Below are positions 7,156 through 15,671 of a stretch of 24,952 nt of DNA, piece by piece. This DNA is from Thermoplasmata archaeon (GTDB lineage: Archaea > Thermoplasmatota > Thermoplasmata > Lutacidiplasmatales > UBA184), in the NCBI GenBank assembly GCA_030040755.1, contig JASHTC010000179.1, positions 1-24,952 on the forward strand, given 5' to 3'. A program made the translations under genes and the position numbers. Below the pieces are notes generated by a model that was not told where the DNA came from, did not search any database, and saw nothing but the letters and a program-made list of their open reading frames with translations. Numbering within the stretch: position 1 is the first letter of the stretch; each line of letters starts with the position of its first letter.

Positions 7156-9171
7156 ATGAGTGACCTCGACCAGACGTGCATCAACACGATCCGGTTCCTC
7201 GCCGTCGACTCCGTCGAGAAGGCGAAGTCCGGCCACCCCGGCCTTCCGCTCGGGGCCGCCCCGATGGCCTACGTGCTGTGGGACCGGTTCCTTCGCCACA
7301 ATCCGGCCGACCCCCACTGGCCCAACCGGGACCGCTTCATCCTCTCGGCCGGCCACGGCTCCGCGCTGCTGTATGCCCTCCTCCACCTCACCGGCTACGC
7401 CCTCCCCCTCGAGCAGCTCCAGCGGTTCCGACAGTGGGAGAGCGAGACGCCGGGCCACCCGGAGTTCGGCCGGACCCCCGGCGTCGAGGCGACCACCGGG
7501 CCGCTCGGGCAGGGATTCGGAATGGGCGTCGGGATGGCGATCGCCGAACGCCACCTCGCGGCGACCTGGAACCGGGAGGGCCTTCCGCTCATCGACCACT
7601 ACACCTACGCCCTGGTGTCCGACGGCGACCTCATGGAGGGGGTGGCCTCCGAGGCGGCCTCCCTCGCCGGGCACCTCGGGCTCGGGAAGCTCATCTACCT
7701 CTACGACGACAACCACGTCTCGCTCGAGGGGCCGACCTCGTGGGCGTTCACCGAGGACGTCGGCGTCCGATTCGGGGCCTACGGCTGGCACGTACAACAC
7801 GTAGAGGACGGCAACGACCTCGGGGCGATCGAGCAGGCGCTGCGGAACGCGCGGGCGGATGCCTCACGGCCGTCGCTGATCCGGGTGCGGACCCACCTCG
7901 GCTACGGGAGCCCGGTCCAGGACACCCGCGAGGCGCACGGCGAGCCCCTCGGTCCGGCGAACACGAACGCCACGAAGGAGAAGCTGGGGTGGCCGACCGA
8001 GCCGCCGTTCCTCATCCCCGACGCGGCGCGCGCGCACCTGCGCGAGGCGCTCGACCGAGGGGGACGGTGGCAGGCGGAGTGGGAGGCACTCCGGGCCCAG
8101 TTCCGGTCGTCCGAGCCCCAGCGGTCCCGCGAGTTCGAGGACCAGTGGGCGGGTCGCCTCCCCTCCGACTGGGCCGCGGGGCTTCCGACGTTCCGGCCCA
8201 GCGATGGCCCCGTCGCGACCCGCGACGCTTCCCAGAAAGTGCTGGCCGCGCTCGGCCCGAAGCTGGCCGGCCTGGTCGGGGGCGCCGCGGACCTCTCCCC
8301 CTCGACCAAGACGCTGCTACCCGGGTTTCCCGACTTCTCCGCGACCGAGGCGACGGGGCGGAACTTCCACTTCGGCGTACGGGAGCACGCGATGGTGACC
8401 CTGCTCAACGGGATGGCGCTCCACGGGGGCCTGATCCCGTACGGGGGCACCTTCCTGACGTTCTCCGACTACGCACGGGGGGCGATCCGCCTCGCCGCGC
8501 TCCAGCAGGCCCACATCGTCCTGGTCTTCACCCACGACAGCATCGGGATGGGCGAGGACGGCCCGACGCACCAGCCGGTCGAGCACCTGGTGGCCCTCCG
8601 GGCGATCCCGGGCCTTACGCTGCTCCGCCCCGCGGACGCGAACGAGAGCGTGGCCGCCTGGCGCATCGCGATCGAGCGGAACGGACCGACTGCCCTGGTG
8701 TTCACCCGGCAGAAGATCCCGGTCCTCGACGCCGAACACCTCCCGGTCGCGGCCGGGGTCCCGCACGGGGGGTATGTGCTCTCGGAGCCGAGCGGCGGCG
8801 CCGCCGAGGTCGTCCTCGTCGCCACCGGCTCCGAGGTCTCGCTCGCGCTCGCCGCTCAGGGAAAGCTCGGGGACCGAGGGGTCCGGGCCCGGGTCGTCTC
8901 GCTCCCCTCCTGGGAGCTCTTCGATGCGCAGCCGCTCGCCTACCGTAGCTCGGTCCTTCCTCCCGGCGTTCCGGTCGTTTCGATCGAGGCCGGGTCGACC
9001 CTCGGCTGGTCGCGGTACGCCGGGGCCCGGGGGGCGTCCGTCGGGGTCGACCGTTTCGGGGCCTCCGCGCCCGGGCCGGTACTCCTCGAACGGTTCGGGT
9101 TCACCCCCGAGCACGTGGCGGAGGTGGCCCTGCGGCTGCTCGGGCGGACCTCCGGAGCCCCCACGCCATGA
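7156..9171 (+). CDS. tkt: Transketolase, full-length single-chain type
   Basis: A 671-residue ThDP enzyme that moves two-carbon ketol units between sugar phosphates (xylulose 5-P, ribose 5-P, erythrose 4-P). Motifs: SGHPGLPLGAAP with His27, SAGHGSALLY with His67, GPLGQG (115-120), and the Mg-ThDP motif beginning GDLMEG at 157 and closing at Asn186 (YDDN). In the second half, GGTFLTFSDYARGAIR and GEDGPTHQPVEHL mark the pyrimidine-binding and substrate regions. Length and domain order equal those of bacterial enzymes; many archaea instead have two half-size subunits or no transketolase. It is the first gene of the pentose phosphate operon, and its stop overlaps the next start by 4 bases (ATGA). 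Confidence 0.97.
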   Translation: MSDLDQTCINTIRFLAVDSVEKAKSGHPGLPLGAAPMAYVLWDRFLRHNPADPHWPNRDRFILSAGHGSALLYALLHLTGYALPLEQLQRFRQWESETPGHPEFGRTPGVEATTGPLGQGFGMGVGMAIAERHLAATWNREGLPLIDHYTYALVSDGDLMEGVASEAASLAGHLGLGKLIYLYDDNHVSLEGPTSWAFTEDVGVRFGAYGWHVQHVEDGNDLGAIEQALRNARADASRPSLIRVRTHLGYGSPVQDTREAHGEPLGPANTNATKEKLGWPTEPPFLIPDAARAHLREALDRGGRWQAEWEALRAQFRSSEPQRSREFEDQWAGRLPSDWAAGLPTFRPSDGPVATRDASQKVLAALGPKLAGLVGGAADLSPSTKTLLPGFPDFSATEATGRNFHFGVREHAMVTLLNGMALHGGLIPYGGTFLTFSDYARGAIRLAALQQAHIVLVFTHDSIGMGEDGPTHQPVEHLVALRAIPGLTLLRPADANESVAAWRIAIERNGPTALVFTRQKIPVLDAEHLPVAAGVPHGGYVLSEPSGGAAEVVLVATGSEVSLALAAQGKLGDRGVRARVVSLPSWELFDAQPLAYRSSVLPPGVPVVSIEAGSTLGWSRYAGARGASVGVDRFGASAPGPVLLERFGFTPEHVAEVALRLLGRTSGAPTP

Positions 9172-11924
9172 GCACGCTGGCGGACCTGCAAGCGCAGGGA
9201 CAATCCCCCTGGCTCGACTACATCCGCCGGAGCCTGCTCACGACCGGCGAGCTCGAGCGCAAGGTGAGTCGGGAGGGCCTCACCGGGCTGACCGCCAACC
9301 CATCCATCTTCGAGAAGGCGATCGCCGGGAGCCACGATTACGACGACCCGCTCCGCGAGCTCCTCGCGCACGAGCCCCACCTCGGGCCGACCGAGCTGTA
9401 CGAGCGCCTGGCGGTCGACGACGTGCGTCGCGCGGCGGACGTCCTGCGGCCGGTGTTCGACCGGACCCACGGGAACGATGGGTTCGTCAGCCTCGAGGTC
9501 GGTCCCGAGCTCGCTCACGATACGGCCGGTACCGTCGCGGAGGCGAAGCGGCTCTGGGCAGAGGTCGCCCGGCCCAATCTGCTCGTCAAGGTGCCGGGCA
9601 CGGGCGAAGGGGTACCGGCGATCGAGGAGCTGATCGCGTCCGGAATCAACGTGAACGTGACCCTGCTGTTCTCCCTCTCCCAGTACGAGGCCGTCGCCCA
9701 GGCCTACCTGCGGGGCCTGGCGCGGGCGCCGGACCCGGCCCGGGTCGCGTCGGTCGCGTCGATCTTCGTCAGCCGCATCGATACCGCGGTCGACCGGGTG
9801 CTCGACTCGGCGAACCGCCCGCCCGCGACGGCGCTGCGGGGCAAGGTCGCGATCGCCAACTGTCGGGTCATCTACGCGCGGTACCGGGAGATCTTCGAGG
9901 GGCCAGGGTTCGCGGCCTTCGTCGCGCGCGGGGGCCGGCCGCAGCGCCTGCTCTGGGCGAGCACGAGCACCAAGGACCCTCGGTACCGGGACACCCTGTA
10001 CGTCGAGGAGCTCGTCGGCCCGAACACCGTGGACACGATGCCGCCGGCCACGCTGACCGCGTTCGAGGACCACGGCCGGGTACGCGGGGACACGCTGACC
10101 CCGGGCCTAGCCCGGGCCCGCGAGGAGCTCGCCGCCGCGGCCTCCGTCGGGGTCGACCTCGAGCCGATCACCCGCCAGCTGCAGACGGAGGGGGTCCAGC
10201 TGTTCGCCGCGGCCTTCGGCTCGCTCCTCGGCTCGCTGGCGAGCAAGAAGGAGGCGCTGCTCCAAGGCCGCATCGGTCCCGCGTCGTGGCAGCTGGCGGG
10301 CGAACGGGCGGGGGCGCAGGCGCTCCAGGAGCGCTGGCAGACCGAGCACGTCCCCGAGCGGTTCTGGAAGGAGGACCCGACCCTCTGGCCGGAGGCTCCG
10401 CCGGCCGAGGTCTCGTCCCGGATGGGCTGGCTCCATCTCCCCGAGCTGATGCACGACCAGGTCGACCGCCTCACGTCGTTCGCCGACGAAGTGCGCGCGG
10501 AGGGGTACCGCCAGGTCGTCGTACTCGGGATGGGAGGCTCGAGCCTCGCCCCGGACGTCCTGCGCGCCGTGTTCGGGAGCCGCCCCGGCTACCCGCAGCT
10601 CCACGTGCTCGACACGACCCACCCCGACGCGATCGTCGCCTTGCGGCGGGAGCTTGACCCCGTCCGAACGCTGTTCCTCGTCTCGAGCAAGTCCGGCACC
10701 ACGGTCGAGCCGCTCTCCTTATACCGGTACTTCGCGGCGGAGGTGCGGGCGGCCGGGAAGGACGTCGGGCCGCACTTCGCGGCGATCACCGACCCCGGTA
10801 CGCCGCTCGAGCGGCAGGCCGAGGAGGAGGGGTTCCGAGCGACGTTCCGCGCGCTCCCGACCGTCGGGGGCCGGTACTCGGCCCTCACGCACTTTGGGAT
10901 GGTCCCCGCCGCCCTGATCGGCCTCGACGTTCGGGGGTTCCTGGACCGCGCCTGGACGATGTCGGAGGCGTGCGCGCCGACCATCCCGGTCGTCGAGAAC
11001 CCGGGGTTGGCGCTCGGCGCCGTCCTCGGAGAGCTCGGGTCGCGCGGGAAGGACAAGCTGACCTTCTGGGCGGCGGGCTCGCTCCGGGCCCTCCCGGTCT
11101 GGCTCGAGCAGCTGGTCGCGGAGAGCACGGGGAAGCTCGGCAAGGGCCTCGTGCCGGTGGTCGACGAACCTCCGACCGAGGCCGCGCGATACGGTTCGGA
11201 CCGGGTCTTCGTCGAGATCCAGGAGGCCGGGAGGTCCGACGAGACGCTCGCGGGCCACACCTCGCGACTCGAGGCGGCGGGGTTTCCTGTGATCCGGGTC
11301 CGCGTGCCGGACCCGATCAGCCTCGGCGAGGAGTTCTTCCGGTGGGAGGTGGCCGTCGCGAGCGCGGGCCGGGCCCTCGGGATCGACCCGTACGACCAGC
11401 CGGACGTGGAGCTCGCCAAGGAGCTCGCACGGCAGGCGATGTCCGGGTCCGCCGGCGCCTCCCCCGAGGCGGACGTCGAGACGGTCGCGGCCGGCGCGGG
11501 GGGGCGCCTCCCCCGGGCGCTCTCCGCATGGATGGCCCTCGCCCGGCCCGGTGACTACGTCGCGATCCAGGCCTACCTCGCGCCCCGCCCCGAGGTAAGC
11601 CAGACCCTCCAGGCGATCCGACGACGCCTGCTCGAGCGGCTCGGCCTCGCCACCACGTTCGGCTATGGGCCCCGGTTCCTCCACTCGACCGGCCAGCTGC
11701 ACAAGGGGGGCCCGAACACCGGGCTCTTCCTCCAGCTGGTCGACCAACCGAGCCAGGACCTGGCCGTGCCGGGCACCGACTACACCTTCGCTCAGCTCAT
11801 CCGAGCGCAATCGCTCGGCGACTACCGGGCGTTGCGGCAGAAGGGGCGACGCGTCCTTCGGGTCGACCTCCAGCGCGACGTACCCGGCGGACTCCACCAG
11901 CTCGCGGAGGCGCTCGATGCCTGA
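9168..11924 (+). CDS. tal-pgi: Bifunctional transaldolase / glucose-6-phosphate isomerase
   Basis: A 918-residue fusion. The N-terminal 370 or so residues are transaldolase: LTANPSIFEKAI (41-52), the Schiff-base Lys141 in LLVKVPGT, and WASTSTKDPRY. The rest, from about residue 390, is phosphoglucose isomerase: GMGGSSLAPDVL (near 453), SSKSGTTVEPLSLY (near 505), GGRYSALTHFGMVPAAL (near 566) and the C-terminal STGQLHKGGPNTG (near 838). The product links glycolytic fructose 6-phosphate with glucose 6-phosphate, the substrate of Zwf, and performs three-carbon transfers in the non-oxidative branch. Such fusions are known from several bacterial groups. It overlaps tkt by 4 bases and the following HAD gene by 8, consistent with one transcript. 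Confidence 0.96.
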   Translation: MSTLADLQAQGQSPWLDYIRRSLLTTGELERKVSREGLTGLTANPSIFEKAIAGSHDYDDPLRELLAHEPHLGPTELYERLAVDDVRRAADVLRPVFDRTHGNDGFVSLEVGPELAHDTAGTVAEAKRLWAEVARPNLLVKVPGTGEGVPAIEELIASGINVNVTLLFSLSQYEAVAQAYLRGLARAPDPARVASVASIFVSRIDTAVDRVLDSANRPPATALRGKVAIANCRVIYARYREIFEGPGFAAFVARGGRPQRLLWASTSTKDPRYRDTLYVEELVGPNTVDTMPPATLTAFEDHGRVRGDTLTPGLARAREELAAAASVGVDLEPITRQLQTEGVQLFAAAFGSLLGSLASKKEALLQGRIGPASWQLAGERAGAQALQERWQTEHVPERFWKEDPTLWPEAPPAEVSSRMGWLHLPELMHDQVDRLTSFADEVRAEGYRQVVVLGMGGSSLAPDVLRAVFGSRPGYPQLHVLDTTHPDAIVALRRELDPVRTLFLVSSKSGTTVEPLSLYRYFAAEVRAAGKDVGPHFAAITDPGTPLERQAEEEGFRATFRALPTVGGRYSALTHFGMVPAALIGLDVRGFLDRAWTMSEACAPTIPVVENPGLALGAVLGELGSRGKDKLTFWAAGSLRALPVWLEQLVAESTGKLGKGLVPVVDEPPTEAARYGSDRVFVEIQEAGRSDETLAGHTSRLEAAGFPVIRVRVPDPISLGEEFFRWEVAVASAGRALGIDPYDQPDVELAKELARQAMSGSAGASPEADVETVAAGAGGRLPRALSAWMALARPGDYVAIQAYLAPRPEVSQTLQAIRRRLLERLGLATTFGYGPRFLHSTGQLHKGGPNTGLFLQLVDQPSQDLAVPGTDYTFAQLIRAQSLGDYRALRQKGRRVLRVDLQRDVPGGLHQLAEALDA

Positions 11925-12531
11925 GGTCTCCCTCCTGCTCTGGGATGTCGGAGGCGTGGTCCTCTCGAACGGCTGGGACCTCGAAGCGCGGCGGGCCGCG
12001 GCCGCTCGGTTCGGCCTCGACCCCGAGGAGCTCGAGCGACGCCATCTCTCGGTCGACGCGGCGTTCGAGACGGGCCGGCTCGACTGGAGGGGCTACCTGG
12101 CCGCGACGGTCTTCTACGAGCCGCGGCCGTTCTCCCCGCCGGAGTTCCGTCGGTTCATGAGGGAGCGGTCGCACGAGCACGCCGCCGCCATCGCGACCGC
12201 CCGGTCCCTGCGCGCGGACGGGCGGTATCTCATGGCCACCCTCAACAACGAGTCCCGGGAGCTGAACGAGTACCGGATCCGCACGTTCCGGCTCCGCGAG
12301 CTGTTCCACGTGTTCCTGAGCTCCTGCTACACGGGACACCGGAAGCCCGAACCCGAGACGTTCCGTCACGCGCTCGACGTGCTCCAGCGCGCGCCCGAAG
12401 AGACCCTCTTCCTCGACGACCGGCCCGAGAACGTGGCGGCCGCCGCTCGCCTCGGACTCCGCACGATCCAGGTGCGGGACCCGGGAGGCCTGCGGGACCA
12501 GCTCGCGAGGGCGGGCGTCGTGGCGGGGTAG
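11917..12531 (+). CDS. HAD-IA sugar-phosphate phosphatase, YihX-like
   Basis: A 204-residue haloacid dehalogenase-like hydrolase. Motif I is LLLWDVGGVV with nucleophile Asp10; the usual second Asp is Gly, as in YihX (alpha-glucose-1-phosphate phosphatase), where the sequence is D-L-G. Motif II is represented by ATLNNES, motif III by GHRKPEPETF and motif IV by FLDDRPENV. A helical cap lies between residues 15 and 95. The gene is embedded between tal-pgi (8-base overlap) and gnd (10-base gap), so its substrate is probably a sugar phosphate. Releasing glucose from glucose 1-phosphate for the nearby glucokinase, or clearing an inhibitory by-product of the pathway, are both possible; neither is shown by the sequence. 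Confidence 0.85.
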   Translation: MPEVSLLLWDVGGVVLSNGWDLEARRAAAARFGLDPEELERRHLSVDAAFETGRLDWRGYLAATVFYEPRPFSPPEFRRFMRERSHEHAAAIATARSLRADGRYLMATLNNESRELNEYRIRTFRLRELFHVFLSSCYTGHRKPEPETFRHALDVLQRAPEETLFLDDRPENVAAAARLGLRTIQVRDPGGLRDQLARAGVVAG

Positions 12532-12541
12532 GAGGGGAGCG

Positions 12542-13450
12542 ATGGACCTCGGAATGGTGGGCCTGGGGAAGATGGGAGGGAACATGACGGAGCGACTGGT
12601 CCGCGGGGGCCACCGGGTGGTCGGCTACGCGCGGCACAAGGAGGTCGTCGACGCGGTGGTCGCCCAGGGAGCGGACGGAGCGAGCTCGCTCGCGGACCTC
12701 GTCCGCCAGCTGACCCCGCCGCGGGTCGTCTGGCTGATGGTCCCCTCGGGGCCGACGGTCGATGAGACCCTCGACGCGCTCCATCCCCTCCTCGCCCCCG
12801 GGGACCTCGTGGTCGACGGCGGGAACTCCTACTACCGGGATACGCTGCGTCGTGCGGCGGCCGTGCGCGGTTGGGGATGCCGGTTCGTCGACGTCGGGAC
12901 GAGCGGGGGGGTCTGGGGCCTGAGCGAAGGGTACTCCATGATGGTCGGGGGGGAGGACGTCGACGTCGAACGGATCCGTCCCGCCCTCGTGACCCTCGCG
13001 CCCGGCCCGGACCGAGGCTGGGCGCACATGGGGCCGGTCGGCTCGGGCCATTTCGTCAAGATGGTCCACAACGGGATCGAGTACGGGCTCATGCAGGCCT
13101 ACGCCGAGGGGTTCGCCGTCCTGGCCGCGAAGTCGGAGTTCTCCCTCGACCTCCACCAGGTCGCCGAGGTCTGGCGATACGGGAGCGTGATCCGCTCCTG
13201 GCTGCTCGAGCTGACCGAGGCGGCGCTCGCCGAGAACCCGACCCTGAAGGGGATCGAACCCTGGGTCGCGGACTCCGGCGAGGGCCGGTGGACCGTCACG
13301 GAGGCGATGGACCTGAACGTCCCCGCCCCCGTGATCACCCTCGCGCTCGAAGCGCGGCTGCGCTCCCGCGAGGCCGACCCCTTTACGGAAAAGCTGCTCG
13401 CGATGATGCGGAACAAGTTCGGCGGGCACGAGGTCCGGCGGGAAGGATAG
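12542..13450 (+). CDS. gnd: 6-phosphogluconate dehydrogenase (decarboxylating), short form
   Basis: A 302-residue enzyme that converts 6-phosphogluconate to ribulose 5-phosphate, CO2 and NAD(P)H. The Rossmann motif is GLGKMGGNM (7-15). The substrate motif SGGVWG is at 121-126, and the catalytic segment FVKMVHNGIEYG contains Lys173, His176, Asn177 and Glu180. It belongs to the short (about 300 residue) subgroup rather than the 470-residue form. At the end of beta-2 the sequence is GYARHKE: there is no acidic residue and Arg31 follows, which would favour NADP; this is inference. GGAGGGG precedes the ATG. It is followed directly (2 bases) by zwf. Confidence 0.96.
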   Translation: MDLGMVGLGKMGGNMTERLVRGGHRVVGYARHKEVVDAVVAQGADGASSLADLVRQLTPPRVVWLMVPSGPTVDETLDALHPLLAPGDLVVDGGNSYYRDTLRRAAAVRGWGCRFVDVGTSGGVWGLSEGYSMMVGGEDVDVERIRPALVTLAPGPDRGWAHMGPVGSGHFVKMVHNGIEYGLMQAYAEGFAVLAAKSEFSLDLHQVAEVWRYGSVIRSWLLELTEAALAENPTLKGIEPWVADSGEGRWTVTEAMDLNVPAPVITLALEARLRSREADPFTEKLLAMMRNKFGGHEVRREG

Positions 13451-13452
13451 CG

Positions 13453-14910
13453 ATGCCGTCCCCTGCGGCCGAGCCGCACCTGTTCGTCGTCCTCGGCGCG
13501 ACCGGGGACCTGATGCAGCGAAAGGTCCTTCCTGTCCTCTACCGCCTGAGCGCGAGCGCGCAGTTCCCCGCCGGGACCCTCGTGCTCGGCGTCGCGCGCC
13601 GCCGCCTCGACGACGCCGGGTTCCGCACGATGGCCCTCGACTCGCTCTCCAGCGGGCGGGTGGCGGAGCCGGAGGAGCTCCGGAGGTACTGTGACTCGGT
13701 CCTGTACTACCAGTCGGTGCCCGACGAGGGGGACGACCGGTTCCGGGCCCTCCGCGAGCGGATCGAGGGGCTCGAGAAGGAGCACCATCTCCCGGGGAAC
13801 CGCGTGTTCTACCTCGCGCTCCCGCTCGACGCCCTCGGGCCGACCCTCGACGCGCTCGGGGCCGCGGGGCTGAACTCGGGGCCCGGATGGACGCGGGTCG
13901 TGATCGAGAAGCCGTTCGGTCACGACCTCGCGTCGGCGAAGGAGCTCAATCGGAACGTCCACCGCCATTTCGACGAGAAGCAGGTGTTCCGGATCGATCA
14001 CTACCTCGGCAAGGAGACGGTCCAGAACCTGCTCGTCTTCCGGTTCGCGAACATGTTCGTGGAGTCGCTCTGGAACCGGGACCGGATCGACCACGTCACG
14101 ATCTCCGTCGCCGAGGAGCTCGGGGTCGAGCAGCGGGCGGCCTACTACGAGGCGGCGGGGGCGCTCCGGGACATGATCCAGAACCACGTAACGCAGATCC
14201 TGACGCTGGTCGCGATGGAGCCCCCCGCGACCCGGGAGGAGGATTCGATCCGGAACGAGAAGGTGAAGGTCCTCCAGAGCGTCGCGCCGCTCGGTCCCGA
14301 CGACGTCGTCCGCGGCCAGTATGGGCCGGGGACCCTCAACGGGACGTCGGTCGCCGGCTACCGGCAGGAGCCGGGGGTCGACCCCCACTCCGAGACGGAG
14401 ACGTTCGTGGCCCTTCGGATGCGGATTGCCAACTGGCGGTGGCAGGACGTCCCGTTCTTCCTGCGGACGGGGAAGCGGCTCCCCCAGCGGCGGACGGTGG
14501 TGGTCCTGACCTTCAAGGCCCCGCCGGTCTCGTTCTTCCAGACGGCGGCCGAGTACGAGTCGAACCCGGACCGGATCACGATCATCATCCAGCCGGACGA
14601 GGGATTCGAGCTCGCGTTCGAGGTGAAGATGCCCGGCCGGGAGATGCGGGTGCAGACCCACCGGATGCGGTTCAAGTACAGTCAGGTGTTCGGCGAACTC
14701 CCGGACGGCTACGAGACCCTGCTCGTCGACGTGATGCTCGGAGACCCGACGCACTTCGTCCGGGCCGACGAGGTGGAGGAGTCCTGGCGCCTCTACGACT
14801 CCGTGCTCGCCGCCCCGCCGCCGCTGACGTTCTACCCCGCCGGCTCGTGGGGCCCGGGCGAGGCCCAGCAGCTCCTGGAGAAGTGGGGGCGCCGTTGGTA
14901 CTACGGGTAG
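13453..14910 (+). CDS. zwf: Glucose-6-phosphate 1-dehydrogenase, bacterial type
   Basis: A 485-residue enzyme that oxidises glucose 6-phosphate to 6-phosphogluconolactone, the entry step of the oxidative pentose phosphate pathway. The coenzyme fingerprint is GATGDLMQRK (15-24), with Arg49/Arg50 after beta-2 (GVARRR) suited to the NADP 2'-phosphate. EKPFG lies at 152-156, the signature RIDHYLGKE at 180-188 (Asp182, His183), and the catalytic His245 in DMIQNHVTQ. Length and motifs fit classical Zwf, not the unrelated short-chain Azf of haloarchaea. Zwf is very rare in archaea, so this gene is a strong sign of transfer, although its base composition matches its neighbours. The pgl start lies inside its 3' end. 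Confidence 0.97.
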   Translation: MPSPAAEPHLFVVLGATGDLMQRKVLPVLYRLSASAQFPAGTLVLGVARRRLDDAGFRTMALDSLSSGRVAEPEELRRYCDSVLYYQSVPDEGDDRFRALRERIEGLEKEHHLPGNRVFYLALPLDALGPTLDALGAAGLNSGPGWTRVVIEKPFGHDLASAKELNRNVHRHFDEKQVFRIDHYLGKETVQNLLVFRFANMFVESLWNRDRIDHVTISVAEELGVEQRAAYYEAAGALRDMIQNHVTQILTLVAMEPPATREEDSIRNEKVKVLQSVAPLGPDDVVRGQYGPGTLNGTSVAGYRQEPGVDPHSETETFVALRMRIANWRWQDVPFFLRTGKRLPQRRTVVVLTFKAPPVSFFQTAAEYESNPDRITIIIQPDEGFELAFEVKMPGREMRVQTHRMRFKYSQVFGELPDGYETLLVDVMLGDPTHFVRADEVEESWRLYDSVLAAPPPLTFYPAGSWGPGEAQQLLEKWGRRWYYG

Positions 14911-15671
14911 CCGGTACCGCCTTCGTCTTCCCGGGCCTCGACAGCGCGAGCCGTGCCCTCGCCAAGCACCTCGCGACCACCGCCCGGGACGCGGTCGCCG
15001 CCCGAGGGCGATTCCGATGGGTGATCTCGGGCGGAAAGACCCCGCTCCCGCTCTTCCGGCGGCTGGCCGGCCCGGCCGGCCGAACCTTCCCGTGGGCCGG
15101 CACGGAGCTCTTCTTTGCGGATGAGCGATGCGTGGGGCCGCACCATCCCGAGAGCAATTTCGGCTCGGCGTGGACCACATTCCTCGCCCGGGTCCCGATC
15201 CCCCGGCGCCAGGTCCACCGCATGGCGGGCGAGCTGCGTCCGCCGTCGCTCGCGGCCGCGCGGTATGCGCGCCGGCTCGCCGCCGGAGGGGTCCTTCACC
15301 GCTTGGCCGGCCCTCTCTTCGATGTCGTGCTACTGGGGATCGGCCCGGACGGTCACACCGCGTCGATGTTCCCCGGGAGCCCGGCGGTAGAGGAGGAGCG
15401 TCGGCTGGTCGTCGCGGTCCCCCGAGCGGGCCTCCCCCCGCTCATCCCACGGCTCACCCTCACGGTCCCGGCGCTCTCTTCCGCCCGCGAGGTCGACTTC
15501 CTCGTGGCCGGTGCGGAGAAGGCGGCGGCGATCGCGCGGATCTTCCGCGCGGGGCCACGGGGCGACCCGCGCTTCCCCGCGAGCCGCGTCCGGTCCGCGT
15601 CTCCTCCGAACTGGTACCTAGACCGCACGGCCGCGGCCGGGCTCCCCGTGGGCGAGCGGCGGGCGTGCTAG
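14883..15671 (+). CDS. pgl: 6-phosphogluconolactonase, DevB/SOL type
   Basis: A protein of about 262 residues that hydrolyses 6-phosphogluconolactone to 6-phosphogluconate. Numbered from the GTG, motifs are ISGGKTP (48-54), FFADERCVGPHHPESNFG (77-94) and LLGIGPDGHTASMFPG (150-165) with His158, all diagnostic of the NagB-fold lactonase. No ATG is available near the N-terminus: GTG at 14883 is preceded by GGAG, and TTG at 14895 is the alternative (258 residues). Either start lies inside zwf, so translation is coupled. The 3' end overlaps the convergent glucokinase gene by 54 bases. Confidence 0.93.
   Translation: MGAPLVLRVAGTAFVFPGLDSASRALAKHLATTARDAVAARGRFRWVISGGKTPLPLFRRLAGPAGRTFPWAGTELFFADERCVGPHHPESNFGSAWTTFLARVPIPRRQVHRMAGELRPPSLAAARYARRLAAGGVLHRLAGPLFDVVLLGIGPDGHTASMFPGSPAVEEERRLVVAVPRAGLPPLIPRLTLTVPALSSAREVDFLVAGAEKAAAIARIFRAGPRGDPRFPASRVRSASPPNWYLDRTAAAGLPVGERRAC

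Noticed and set aside
13099..15180. Very long antisense open frame (693 codons) opposite gnd, zwf and pgl
   Set aside because: GC-rich coding DNA gives long stop-free antisense frames; the translation is Arg/Pro/Gly-rich with no domain, while the plus-strand genes have clear motifs.
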